This document shows positions 1 to 7,705 of a stretch of 64,000 bases of DNA, piece by piece (position 1 is the first letter of the stretch; each line of letters starts with the position of its first letter). A program made the translations under genes and the position numbers. The notes below the pieces were generated by a model. It saw nothing but the letters and a program-made list of their open reading frames with translations, was not told where the DNA came from and did no database searches. The stretch is from Kitasatospora indigofera. GTDB taxonomy: Bacteria; Actinomycetota; Actinomycetes; Streptomycetales; Streptomycetaceae. Location: the NCBI RefSeq assembly GCF_014655955.1, contig NZ_BNBO01000021.1, forward strand, positions 1 to 64,000, in the 5' to 3' direction.

Positions 1-220
1 GCAGCCGGCGGCGGGCCGCCGTGCGCATCAGGGCCTTCGCGTACCTGGCCTCCTCGGGGGCCAGGTCCCGCAACACCTCGTTCGCGACCGCCAGCCGGGC
101 CCGCCGCGAGATCGCGGACTCGCCGAAGGTCCCGGCGAACAGTTCCACGTCGATGCCGAGCGCCAGCTCGGCGAATTCGGAGGCCGTGGCGGCCTCCTGT
201 CCTGCAACAATCAGTTTCAC
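1..220 (-). CDS. Hypothetical protein, N-terminal part (runs off the left edge)
   Basis: An open frame on the minus strand starts with GTG at 220-218 behind a good ribosome binding site (GGAGAAGGAC, 5 to 7 bases upstream) and continues to the window edge without a stop, giving 73 codons. It begins MKLIVAGQEAATASEF and has high third-position G+C, so it looks coded. The visible part is predicted helical and Ala/Glu/Arg rich, with no signal peptide or recognised domain. A strong stem-loop lies 29 bases upstream in what would be its leader. I do not recognise the family. Confidence 0.6.
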   Translation of the reverse strand, partial: MKLIVAGQEAATASEFAELALGIDVELFAGTFGESAISRRARLAVANEVLRDLAPEEARYAKALMRTAARRRL

Positions 221-248
221 GGGTCCTTCTCCAGTTGGTGAGGGCCCA

Positions 249-292
249 GTGGGGCGGCTTCTCTCCCGGCCAAGGTCAGGAAGCCGCCCCAC
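249..292. terminator. 13-bp perfect stem-loop
   Basis: Arms 249-261 and 280-292 are perfectly complementary (GTGGGGCGGCTTC) around an 18-base loop. It sits between divergent genes, in the likely 5' leader of the minus-strand gene that starts at 220. It could be an attenuator for that gene or a leftover terminator. No T-run follows on either strand. Confidence 0.5.
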
Positions 293-783
293 CCTCGGGC
301 TGAAGGGACCGCAGCCGGATCGGCCACGGTCGAGACCCGCAGCCGAAACCCGACGGGGCCGCTGCGGGGAAGATCCAAGAATCTTTGTGGGGCGTGGCCC
401 GAAGGTCAGCCCACCACCGCGCGGCCCCTTTCGAGGGCCGTAGGACGGCAGCGTTGTCAAGGACGAGCGCTTCCCTGGCCGGCCCCCGAAGAGGCTGACT
501 TCCGGACGCATTTGCGCAGCTGAGGGCAGCCCGACGAAGGGCTGTCAGTTCGCCAGCCTCGCCATGCGAGACATGTTGAACATGTCTCTTACGATGACGC
601 TGAACCGACTCCCCGTCAAGTCCTTCGTTGATTGCGTCGAGGTCTCCCCGACTGCGCATCACTAGATTCGCGTCTTGGGGCATGTCGAGATACGGCGTCA
701 GTGGACGGCCGCGAACCGACTTCGCTACGGTCAAGTCGTCCGGCATCGTCCAAGAGCCACCGCATCGTCCAGGGGAGGACGAC
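293..783. other. Intergenic region without a supported gene
   Basis: About 490 bases between the divergent genes starting at 220 and 784. Open frames here have poor codon bias or overlap the helix-turn-helix gene on the opposite strand. Promoters for the plus-strand regulator must lie here, but I see no convincing hexamers or operator. Confidence 0.4.
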
Positions 784-1554
784 ATGGCCAATGAGCGGCT
801 TCGAGGAGCGATCCTGGCAAGCAGCTTGACGGTTGAGCAGATCGCAGAGCGGCTCGGTGTCAGCGAGCGCACAGTAGAGCGATGGGTCGAGGCCAAGGAT
901 CAGCGCCGACCGTACCGGCGTTTCCAGTACGCCCTCGCGAATCTCCTGCAGCGCGACCTGTCGGACCTCTGGTCGGACGAGCAGAGCACCAGCCAGACAG
1001 CTGAGGCCGGCCGTGCCGAGCTGGTCAGGCTCTACCCACACCGTGCGGTGGTGCCAAAGGAGTTGTGGACCACGATCTACTCGGGCGCCACCCGGCAGTT
1101 CGACCTGGTCGTCTACGCCGGCTTCTGGCTCTCCGAAGATCCGCTCTTCTTCCGACTGATCAGGGAGAAGGCGAACGCAGGCGTGCCTGTTCGGATGATG
1201 CTCGGCGACCCGGACTCACCCCAGGTCGCGCAGCGCGGCGAGGACGAAGCGATCGGCCCCGCGATGGCCGGGAAGGTCCGCAACGCGCTGGCCAACTACG
1301 CACCGCTCTTCAAGGTGCCAGGAGTTGAGTTCCGCCTGCACTCGACCACGCTCTACAACTCGATCTACCGAGCCGATGACGAGATGCTGGTCAACGGCCA
1401 CGTCTACGGCGTCGGCGCCTACCTGGCGCCCGTACTGCACCTCTCGCAGGTCCCCGGCGGGGAGCTTTTCAGTACGTACGCGGCGAGCATCGAGCGAATC
1501 TGGGAGAGTTCCCGAAGGATCACTTCTCCGAGGCTTGAAGACGAGGCGGCATGA
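784..1554 (+). CDS. HTH regulator with C-terminal DUF5919 domain
   Basis: A 256-residue protein. Residues about 10-35 (SLTVEQIAERLGVSERTVER) form a clear helix-turn-helix that should bind DNA. The remainder, from about residue 75, matches the DUF5919 type found in actinobacterial XRE-like regulators, including the ending VYGVGAYLAPVLHLSQVPGG. The ATG at 784 follows GGGGAGGAC at the right distance; in-frame starts further upstream lack a binding site. The stop overlaps the ATG of the NUDIX gene (ATGA), so the two are translationally coupled. The C-terminal domain probably senses a ligand, but none is known to me. Confidence 0.85.
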   Translation: MANERLRGAILASSLTVEQIAERLGVSERTVERWVEAKDQRRPYRRFQYALANLLQRDLSDLWSDEQSTSQTAEAGRAELVRLYPHRAVVPKELWTTIYSGATRQFDLVVYAGFWLSEDPLFFRLIREKANAGVPVRMMLGDPDSPQVAQRGEDEAIGPAMAGKVRNALANYAPLFKVPGVEFRLHSTTLYNSIYRADDEMLVNGHVYGVGAYLAPVLHLSQVPGGELFSTYAASIERIWESSRRITSPRLEDEAA

Positions 1555-2024
1555 GCCGGATCGACTACATCAACGACCCGAACGCACCGGCGGCGAACTC
1601 TGTGGTGCCGTCGGTCGTCGCAGTCGTTCAGGACGACGCCGGCCGGGTGCTCCTGATCCACAAGACGGATAACGGGCTGTGGGCCCTTCCCGGCGGTGGT
1701 CACGACATCGGTGAGTTCGTCGCCGACACGGTCGTACGCGAGGTGCACGAGGAGACCGGTATCGACGTTGAGGTCGTGACGGTCACGGGTCTGTACACCG
1801 ACCCGGGTCATCTCATGGCTTACGACGACGGTGAGGTCCGGCAGCAGTTCTCGATCTGCTTCCGGGCAAGGCCCATCGGCGGAGACCTTCGGACGAGCGA
1901 GGAATCGAAAGAGGTCCGCTGGGTGAACCCGGCGGACCTCGGTCGCCTCGCCATTCATCCGTCCATGCGGCTCCGGATCCAGCATGCGCTCGACCCGGAC
2001 CGCGTTCAGCCGTACATCGGCTAG
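1551..2024 (+). CDS. NUDIX hydrolase
   Basis: A 157-residue pyrophosphohydrolase. The NUDIX box (G-x5-E-x7-REV-x-EE-x-G-I) is complete at residues 49-71, with the metal-binding glutamates in REVHEETG, so it should cleave a nucleoside diphosphate linked to another moiety using Mg2+. The substrate cannot be read from the sequence. Its start overlaps the stop of the HTH-DUF5919 gene by 4 bases and its own stop overlaps the convergent HD-domain gene by 4 bases. NUDIX enzymes beside such regulators are common in Streptomyces and fit a nucleotide clean-up role. Confidence 0.92.
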   Translation: MSRIDYINDPNAPAANSVVPSVVAVVQDDAGRVLLIHKTDNGLWALPGGGHDIGEFVADTVVREVHEETGIDVEVVTVTGLYTDPGHLMAYDDGEVRQQFSICFRARPIGGDLRTSEESKEVRWVNPADLGRLAIHPSMRLRIQHALDPDRVQPYIG

Positions 2025-2581
2025 GCCGCAGGGCCGACCATCGTCACCCTGTCCGCAATGCGCCGGGCTGCCGCGTGGATCTCCGGCTCCGCCCGGCGAA
2101 TGAACCGCCCGACGATGCTGTCCGGCCCGTACCGGCCGACGATCTCGGCGACCCTCGCCGGCGTCGTCGTCGGTGTGCCGTCCGGCGTGGTGGTCATGTC
2201 GCAATAGATCAACGCATCGACCAACCCGGGCTCCTCAAGCGGGAACTCGGCTTCAAGTTCATCGCGCAGCCCTCGCTCCTCCGCCTCCAGCAACGCACAG
2301 GAGTGGTGGGCGACGAGCCGTACGATCCGCTCGTCCACCCGCTCCACGTTGCGGAGAAACCGCGCGCCGTCGAGTGGGTGAAAGCCAGTGTCGGTGATGC
2401 GGGGTGAGTACCCGATGTCGTGCAGCACGGCGGCGGCTTCAAGCAGTTCGGCATCCGGCCCGAGGATCGGCGCCAGCGCGCGAGCCCGGCCGGCCACTCC
2501 CTGAGAGTGGGCCCAGCGGCGGGGAAGGTCGTCGGCGAGAAGTGCTTCAGTAAGGTCGTAGGCCCACACGATGGCGTCCAT
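2021..2581 (-). CDS. HD-domain metal-dependent hydrolase
   Basis: A 186-residue HD-superfamily protein. The metal-binding series is visible: His25, the His54-Asp55 doublet in VLHDIGY, His92-His93 and Asp128. HD enzymes of this size are usually phosphohydrolases acting on nucleotides or similar phosphate esters; the substrate here is unknown. It begins 2 bases after the stop of the GntR-like gene, with only a weak CTAGGA site, so translation is probably coupled to that gene. The 3' ends of this gene and the NUDIX gene overlap by 4 bases. Confidence 0.88.
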   Translation of the reverse strand: MDAIVWAYDLTEALLADDLPRRWAHSQGVAGRARALAPILGPDAELLEAAAVLHDIGYSPRITDTGFHPLDGARFLRNVERVDERIVRLVAHHSCALLEAEERGLRDELEAEFPLEEPGLVDALIYCDMTTTPDGTPTTTPARVAEIVGRYGPDSIVGRFIRRAEPEIHAAARRIADRVTMVGPAA

Positions 2582-2583
2582 TC

Positions 2584-3039
2584 CTAGGAGATGGGTGGTG
2601 CGACGTTCGGGCCGGGCAACGTGCGGACAAAGCGACCTTTACCCTGCCGGACTTCCAGTACGCCAGCGCCTTCGAGCTGTGCCAGTGCGCGGCGTACGGT
2701 GCCCCGGGACGCGTCGGTCAGCTTGCAGAGGTCGCTCTCCGAGGGAAACTCGTCGCCTGGTGTCAGCCCTTCTTCGACGATCACAGCGGCGATCCGGTCG
2801 TAGACCGTGGGTCCGGCCGGCGCTGCCGCTACCGTTCTGCGGGTGCCCTGACGGGAGCGGATCAGGCCTTCGTCTGTCAGAATCTTGAGCGCGCGTCCGA
2901 CCGTGCTCCGAGCCACGCCGAACCGCGCCATGAGCTCGGCCTCGGACGGCAGGGCTGACAGCCCGGAACCGTCGCCGATCTCGACACGCAACGCCTCGGC
3001 GATCTGTAGGTACGTGCCGCGCGGACTCCGGTCGCTCAC
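2584..3039 (-). CDS. GntR-like regulator made of two winged helices and no effector domain
   Basis: A 151-residue protein. Residues about 10-72 (with LPSEAELMARFGVARSTVGR) and 82-142 (with FPSESDLCKLTDASRGTVRR) are two GntR-type winged helix-turn-helix domains in tandem. The usual effector domain (UTRA or FCD) is missing. I chose the GTG at 3039 because GAAGGGG lies just upstream and the GntR fold begins soon after; a longer in-frame start at 3156 adds an unlikely leader. It is the first gene of a unit with the HD hydrolase. A symmetric site lies upstream at 3118-3128. Confidence 0.85.
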   Translation of the reverse strand: MSDRSPRGTYLQIAEALRVEIGDGSGLSALPSEAELMARFGVARSTVGRALKILTDEGLIRSRQGTRRTVAAAPAGPTVYDRIAAVIVEEGLTPGDEFPSESDLCKLTDASRGTVRRALAQLEGAGVLEVRQGKGRFVRTLPGPNVAPPIS

Positions 3040-3529
3040 TGGCCACCCCTTCCTCGTCCTGTGGTCTCCGGCCGCGATGACGGATGTCGTGGCGCGAGGG
3101 CCATCATTGTCGGCCTGGCCATTATGGCTGAGGTTGTGCAGGGACCTCGCGATCATCTAACAGCCATGGCCAGTCTTCGCTGTGCTACCGGGAGCCCCAA
3201 CCCACACAGGATTCTGAGTCACCCTTCCACTGCGGGCTCCCCGGACTGGAGATGTTGATCACCTTGTGTACGGGTGTCCTGATTTCCTGGTCTGCCCCGT
3301 GAGCAGCAAAGAGGTGCATGTATCGCCCGGACGGGCCGCAGCTTGTGTCCGGTTATCCCTCCGGAGGGTTATCGAAACCCGCACGGGTTCTATCTCCTGG
3401 GCCTCGTCCAGCCCGCGCGGTCGGGTTCACCATCGATGGGCGAGGGTTGGCTCGTCGCCCTTAGGGATCACTAGATATTGATCTTGCAAAAGCTTTGACG
3501 GTTCGGAGGTCTCGCGGTATAGCTGATGC
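3040..3529. other. Intergenic region with a candidate GntR operator
   Basis: No supported gene between the GntR-like gene and the next plus-strand gene. An 11-bp inverted repeat, GCCATTATGGC, at 3118-3128 lies 79 bases upstream of the GntR start and could be its own operator. Composition falls towards the lower GC of the following genes. Confidence 0.4.
3118..3128. promoter_or_regulatory. Candidate operator (GCCATTATGGC palindrome)
   Basis: A perfect 5-bp inverted repeat around one central base, in the promoter region of the double winged-helix regulator. Autoregulation is usual for GntR-type proteins. Binding is inferred only from position and symmetry. Confidence 0.3.
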
Positions 3530-4219
3530 ATGATCGCCATTGATCCACTTGAGGCTCTAGAACTGCCGGTAGACGAGCTTGCCCTTCTGGTTCTGGCTGA
3601 CATGATCAGAGCCAAGACATGGAGTGCCTACAACTACACCCTGAGCTACACGTCTGATGCGACCTATCGCATTTGTCCCGGAGCGCCAGAGGCTATTGCT
3701 GAGGCCGTTGAATGGCTGCGGGCTAACGGCATGATCGCAGCCAAGCCAGGTGATGGCGCCAGTCAGGCGATCTTCATTACACGTCGTGGCATCGAGGCAT
3801 CGAAGCAGGACGTGCGCGCCGCCCGCAGCATTAGCCGGCTGCAAGGCAACCTGCACCCACTCATCGAGCGAAAGGCGCGCCGTCAGTTTCTGCTTGGTGA
3901 GTACGAGAATGCCATCTTCGTGTCCATGAAGGCCATTGAAGTCCGAGTCCGAGAATTGGGTGGATACGGCCACGACGTTGTCGGGGTGGACCTGATGACC
4001 CGTGCCTTTAAGCCGGGCGGCCCCTTGGCTGATTCGGCAGCGCCGGGCGGCGAAGTTGAGGGCACTATGGCCCTATTCCGTGGTGCTTATGCCGTGCTTC
4101 GCAACCCGTCGGGCCATCGTGAGGTGTCGTTCGAAGATGTAACTGAAGCATCCGAGGCCGTGATGACGGCCAGTTTGCTGATGCGCATGCTTGATAAGAT
4201 TTCCGAGCGGCTTGCCTGA
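3530..4219 (+). CDS. TIGR02391/Ymh-type protein with HEPN-like motif
   Basis: A 229-residue protein. The C-terminal half, about residues 108-220, fits the TIGR02391 (Hypoth_Ymh) family. It contains RNPSGH at 191-196, the R-x4-H arrangement that marks HEPN ribonucleases. The N-terminal part (residues 10-95) looks like a winged-helix region. HEPN proteins of this kind are linked to abortive infection, toxin and mobile-element functions, so an RNA-cleaving defence role is a fair inference. The start has no strong binding site: GGAGG lies about 20 bases upstream. GC content is lower than in the core genes, which suggests horizontal acquisition. Confidence 0.75.
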   Translation: MIAIDPLEALELPVDELALLVLADMIRAKTWSAYNYTLSYTSDATYRICPGAPEAIAEAVEWLRANGMIAAKPGDGASQAIFITRRGIEASKQDVRAARSISRLQGNLHPLIERKARRQFLLGEYENAIFVSMKAIEVRVRELGGYGHDVVGVDLMTRAFKPGGPLADSAAPGGEVEGTMALFRGAYAVLRNPSGHREVSFEDVTEASEAVMTASLLMRMLDKISERLA

Positions 4220-4247
4220 GTTGCCGTGTGATATCAGGTGTAGCGAG

Positions 4248-5072
4248 CTATTCGGTGAGGCCAACAGGCTGCCCGCCCATGCTTGCAATGTGCGATACGA
4301 CGGTGCGTATATAACCACACTGTGCGGTCAGTAGGTCCAAGAGCCCAAAGTCGCGTCCGTCTGAAAGTGCCACCTGAACTTGGGCTTGGAGCTGTAGGGC
4401 ACCCTTGATTTGCGCAATAGCTCCTTTGGTATTGCCTCGCAAGAGGAGTTCGCCGTCTTGAAGCAATGGTGCGAATACTTCGTTGTCGGGCGGCACGCTG
4501 GCGGCTGCGCCAGCCTCCGTCTGAAATTCCACGGTCATTTCGTGACCCAAGGATCCCCATTGCATGAGCGGCTTCACTTGCAGATGATGCTTATCTTTAT
4601 TGTCAAGCAAGCTTAGAATTACCAGCAGGTCTTGCGAGACGGAGCCGGCGTCCTCCTTTAGTCGATGGAATGGCTGGATGGATTCGATGGCATCGCGATA
4701 GCTTTGCGGCAAGGCGGAAATTTTGCCTTGAGTTGCAGGGGAGTGCCAATCGGCCTCATTTTGACAGATTGGGAAATAAATTTCCCTTAGGGTCCTGGGT
4801 CGCGAAATGCCCGACTGAATAGCTATCGAGGTGGCAAAATTGTCCAGCGTTGCCCTCAGGTGGTGAATTGCCTCGCTAAACTGAAGGCCCCACAGTCCCA
4901 TCGGCATCTGCTCGCGGACCTTGAGTCGAAGTTCCCAACTCATGCGATCCGAGGCGATGCTTGCTTCTGCACCCACATGGCCAGCCGCAACCCAAGCTTG
5001 AATGTCCTCGCTCAGTTGCCTGCCCAAGTACTCGGCACGGTCGATCCGGGCAAACTGATCCGTAAAGTCCAC
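4248..5072 (-). CDS. Unknown helical protein with LDNF and DNKDKHH motifs
   Basis: A 274-residue protein convergent with the Ymh-type gene. It resembles an unnamed actinobacterial family with an early LRATLDNFA segment (72-80), then YFPIC (99-103) and a DN-x-DKH motif (residues 157-162). No catalytic assignment is known to me. The protein looks all-helical and cytosolic, with no signal peptide or membrane segment. Codon use is clearly less GC-rich than in neighbours to the right, supporting recent transfer with the Ymh-type gene. It may be a stand-alone cargo gene or a partner of that gene. Confidence 0.65.
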   Translation of the reverse strand: MDFTDQFARIDRAEYLGRQLSEDIQAWVAAGHVGAEASIASDRMSWELRLKVREQMPMGLWGLQFSEAIHHLRATLDNFATSIAIQSGISRPRTLREIYFPICQNEADWHSPATQGKISALPQSYRDAIESIQPFHRLKEDAGSVSQDLLVILSLLDNKDKHHLQVKPLMQWGSLGHEMTVEFQTEAGAAASVPPDNEVFAPLLQDGELLLRGNTKGAIAQIKGALQLQAQVQVALSDGRDFGLLDLLTAQCGYIRTVVSHIASMGGQPVGLTE

Positions 5073-5245
5073 AGCTTTACCCTTCCCTAGGACGCCTCAC
5101 GGCCTTTCGCCAGCATAGTGCGAATTGTGATGACCGCAGCGACTTCTTCAAGACTCAGATTCTGACGGGCTCGATGTCTCGGTACTGCTTCCGAGGGCCG
5201 CAGCCAGTCGGCGTAGTTTGTCCATGTATCGGACCCACTACTGCA

Positions 5246-5291
5246 GCGACCCCAACCTACCGGCATCGAATCCGGTGGTTCTGTTGGTCGC
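5246..5291. terminator. Imperfect hairpin downstream of the NLR gene
   Basis: Outer arms GCGACC/GGTCGC, then AAC/GTT, and an inner stem ACCGG/CCGGT around an 8-base loop form a composite hairpin 18 bases past the stop of the STAND gene. It is a plausible terminator. Confidence 0.35.
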
Positions 5292-5308
5292 CGCCGCCCT
5301 CAAGACCG

Positions 5309-7705
5309 CTAATCGGGCTGTCGGGCTATCCGATGACGATCGCTGAGCTGCGTATCGGGGCTGGATAGAACCCCTGGTGACCTGCCAGTAGAGATAAGCG
5401 CATCAAGGTAGTTGCGGATGCTAAGGGTGTCTGGGTGGGTGCCACCGAGGAGGCTCTCATATTGAGTGAGTACGGTCCTCAGTAGAGGGAGGGAGCGGTC
5501 CAGATCGCCCATCGAGGCGTAGGCAATGGCTAGGTAGTTGCGGCTGCTGAGGGTGTCTGGGTGGGTGTCACCGAGGAGATCCTCACGCTGAGTGAGTACG
5601 GTCCTCAGTAGAGGGAGGGAGCGCTCCAGATCGCCCATCGAGGCGTAGGCGGCGGCGAGGCTATCGCGGCTGCTGAGGGTGTCTGGATGGATGTCACCGA
5701 GGACGTTTTCACGTTGAGCGAGGACGCTCTCGAAGAGCGGGATCGAGAGGTTGGAATCTCCTGCCAATGCGTATGCGTCAGCGAGGCTATCGCGGCTGGT
5801 GATGGTGTTGGGGTGGGTGTCGCCGAGAACCTGCTCGAACTGGGCGAGGACGGTCTTGTGTAGCGGGATGGCGAGGTCGAGGTCTCCGGCCGCAGCATAG
5901 ACGCCAGCGAGGCTTGTGCGACTGATCAGGGTGGTGGGGTGGGTGTCGCCGAGAGCCTGCTCGCACTGCGCGAGGACGGTCTCGTAGAGCGGGATGGCGA
6001 GGTCAAGGTTGCCGGCGGATGCGTATGTGTTGGCGAGGTTATTTCGAGTGACGAGGGTATGGGGGTGGGTATCGCCCAGAACCTGCACACACTGGGGAAG
6101 GACGGCCTCGTACAGGGCCATGGAGCGATCCGTATCCCCAGCCGCCCTATAGGCGTTGGCAAGGTTGTTGCGACTGCTAAGGGTGTCCGGGTGGATGTCG
6201 CCGAGGAGCCTCTCACGGTCGGCGAGGACTGACTCGTGCAATGGGACGGCGCGGGCCAGGTCTCCGGCCTGCCGGTAGGCCAGAGCGAGGTTATTGCGGC
6301 TGGTCAGGGTGTTGGGGTGGATGTCACCGAGAACTTGCTCGCACTGGGCGACGACGGCCGCGAGCAGAGGCGTGGCGCGGACGTAGCGGCCCTGTATATG
6401 CAGGTGCTGGGCGGCGACGTTGTAGCGGTCGGCCGCGCGGTCGCCACTGTGCCCCGCTGGTCGGGTGGTTGCGAGTGCGATCAAGTGGGGCATTACTGTA
6501 TCCCAGGCCATGTCTGCGCCCGGGGTCGGGGCATCGAGGACCCTTACGATGACTTCCTCGGCTGCATGGCGCCCGGCCGGTGATCCGTCAGGTTCGGCCG
6601 GTGCAGTGGCGCGCAGAACCGCTTGGAGAAGGCGGTGGACGCTGACGGTGTGCCTGTCGACGGTGGCCATGCTGTAGGCGTTCAGGAGGCCGAGGGCTTC
6701 GTGGAGGTCGTCATTGTCGGCGTCGGGCGTCTCTAGAAGGCTGACGGAGACTTTGTCAGGGGCGAGCCAAGCGAGAGTATGCAGGACGTGGACGGATTGG
6801 GGGTTCCGTGCGGTGAGGGCTTTGATTGTCTGGGTCCAGATACGGGCGATGGTGCGTTCAGCGTCGATGCCGACGGCGGCCTTATCCAGCTTGGCTGACA
6901 GTCGTTGACGGTAGGCGTTGATTGTGATGTTGGGGTTCTGCCGGAGGTAGGCACCGGCCTGTTCCAGAGCGAGGGGCAGGTAGCCGAGTTCGGCCGCCAA
7001 GGCGCGGGCGTCCTGATGTTCCCGGGGCGTTATGACGCTGCCGGCAAACGCATAGGTGCAGATCAGGTCAGCGGATTTGTCGGCATCCAGGGCTCCCAGG
7101 GGGTGAGTCCGGATAGTGCGGGGCCATCCGGTGGCGCGGCGGCTGGTGATCAAGTGGTGCCCGCCATTGAGGGCGCCGAGGTAGGGGGCCAGGTCGCTGG
7201 GGTCCTCGACGTTGTCAAAGATCAGCAGCCACCCTGGATGCCATTGCAGCCAGGTCAGGGCCCAGGCGGCGCGTTCGTCGTGCGATGCCCCTCCAGCCCA
7301 TGCTGGCACGAGCCGCAAGGCGAGGTCGCCGACGGACTGCTCGATGTGCGCGGAGGATTCGGCGTTGATCCACCAAATGAGGGCGTAGTCCTGACGGAAC
7401 CGGTGGGCGTACGAAAGAGCGAGAGTGCTCTTCCCGATACCGCCGAGACCGTGGACAGCCGAGGTCTGGGTGATCGCGGTCCCGTTGGCCTCAGCGAATG
7501 TGTCGCGGAGGCAAGTGAGGGCGTCCTCGCGCCCGAGGCACAGGGGGAAGGGCGGCAAGTTGGTAAGGCTGGCCGGTGCTTGAATGTCGCGAGCGGCGTG
7601 GAGAGTCTCAGCGGGAAGCGCGGTCACCGAACCTGTGATCGCGGTTCCGATGGTCTGGGCAGCAACGGCTCTAGCACCGGTAGCGTCGTAGTGGGGGCCG
7701 GTCAC
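5309..7705 (-). CDS. STAND/NLR-type NTPase with TPR sensor repeats
   Basis: A 798-residue protein with NLR architecture. A P-loop, GLGGIGKST, is at 86-94, Walker B WLLIFDNVED at 159-168, TSRR at 187-190 and a GLPL-like GYLPLALEQAGAYL at 241-254, all typical of NB-ARC-type ATPases. From about residue 430 there are eight kinesin-light-chain-type TPRs of 42 residues (LGDTHPDTLSSRNNLA pattern). Before the ATPase, residues 7-25 carry a short motif, ATGARAVAAQTIGTAITGS, shared with the C-terminus of the upstream protein. Such proteins sense a trigger through the repeats, oligomerise and activate an effector, often in defence or programmed death. The start overlaps the upstream stop by 4 bases. Confidence 0.85.
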   Translation of the reverse strand: MTGPHYDATGARAVAAQTIGTAITGSVTALPAETLHAARDIQAPASLTNLPPFPLCLGREDALTCLRDTFAEANGTAITQTSAVHGLGGIGKSTLALSYAHRFRQDYALIWWINAESSAHIEQSVGDLALRLVPAWAGGASHDERAAWALTWLQWHPGWLLIFDNVEDPSDLAPYLGALNGGHHLITSRRATGWPRTIRTHPLGALDADKSADLICTYAFAGSVITPREHQDARALAAELGYLPLALEQAGAYLRQNPNITINAYRQRLSAKLDKAAVGIDAERTIARIWTQTIKALTARNPQSVHVLHTLAWLAPDKVSVSLLETPDADNDDLHEALGLLNAYSMATVDRHTVSVHRLLQAVLRATAPAEPDGSPAGRHAAEEVIVRVLDAPTPGADMAWDTVMPHLIALATTRPAGHSGDRAADRYNVAAQHLHIQGRYVRATPLLAAVVAQCEQVLGDIHPNTLTSRNNLALAYRQAGDLARAVPLHESVLADRERLLGDIHPDTLSSRNNLANAYRAAGDTDRSMALYEAVLPQCVQVLGDTHPHTLVTRNNLANTYASAGNLDLAIPLYETVLAQCEQALGDTHPTTLISRTSLAGVYAAAGDLDLAIPLHKTVLAQFEQVLGDTHPNTITSRDSLADAYALAGDSNLSIPLFESVLAQRENVLGDIHPDTLSSRDSLAAAYASMGDLERSLPLLRTVLTQREDLLGDTHPDTLSSRNYLAIAYASMGDLDRSLPLLRTVLTQYESLLGGTHPDTLSIRNYLDALISTGRSPGVLSSPDTQLSDRHRIARQPD
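5380..6440 (-). repeat. Tandem 126-bp repeats encoding eight TPRs
   Basis: The 3' part of the STAND gene is made of 126-bp units, each coding 42 residues. Units nearest the 3' end (about 5390-5680) are almost identical over long stretches in the DNA as well as the protein, which points to recent duplication or homogenisation. It is coding sequence, not an intergenic array. Confidence 0.8.

Noticed and set aside
21-443. Plus-strand open frame of 140 codons at the left edge
   Set aside because: It is antisense to the better-supported minus-strand gene (1-220), has no binding site and is full of Ser/Arg/Pro codons typical of shadows.
276-896. Minus-strand frame of about 206 codons upstream of the HTH-DUF5919 gene
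   Set aside because: It crosses the clear helix-turn-helix gene antisense and shows no domain or codon bias.
3266-3481. 71-codon plus-strand frame before the Ymh-type gene
   Set aside because: No binding site, mixed codon bias and no recognisable domain.
5380-6440. CRISPR-like array
   Set aside because: The regular units are 126 bp and in frame, coding TPRs; there are no short repeats with unique spacers.
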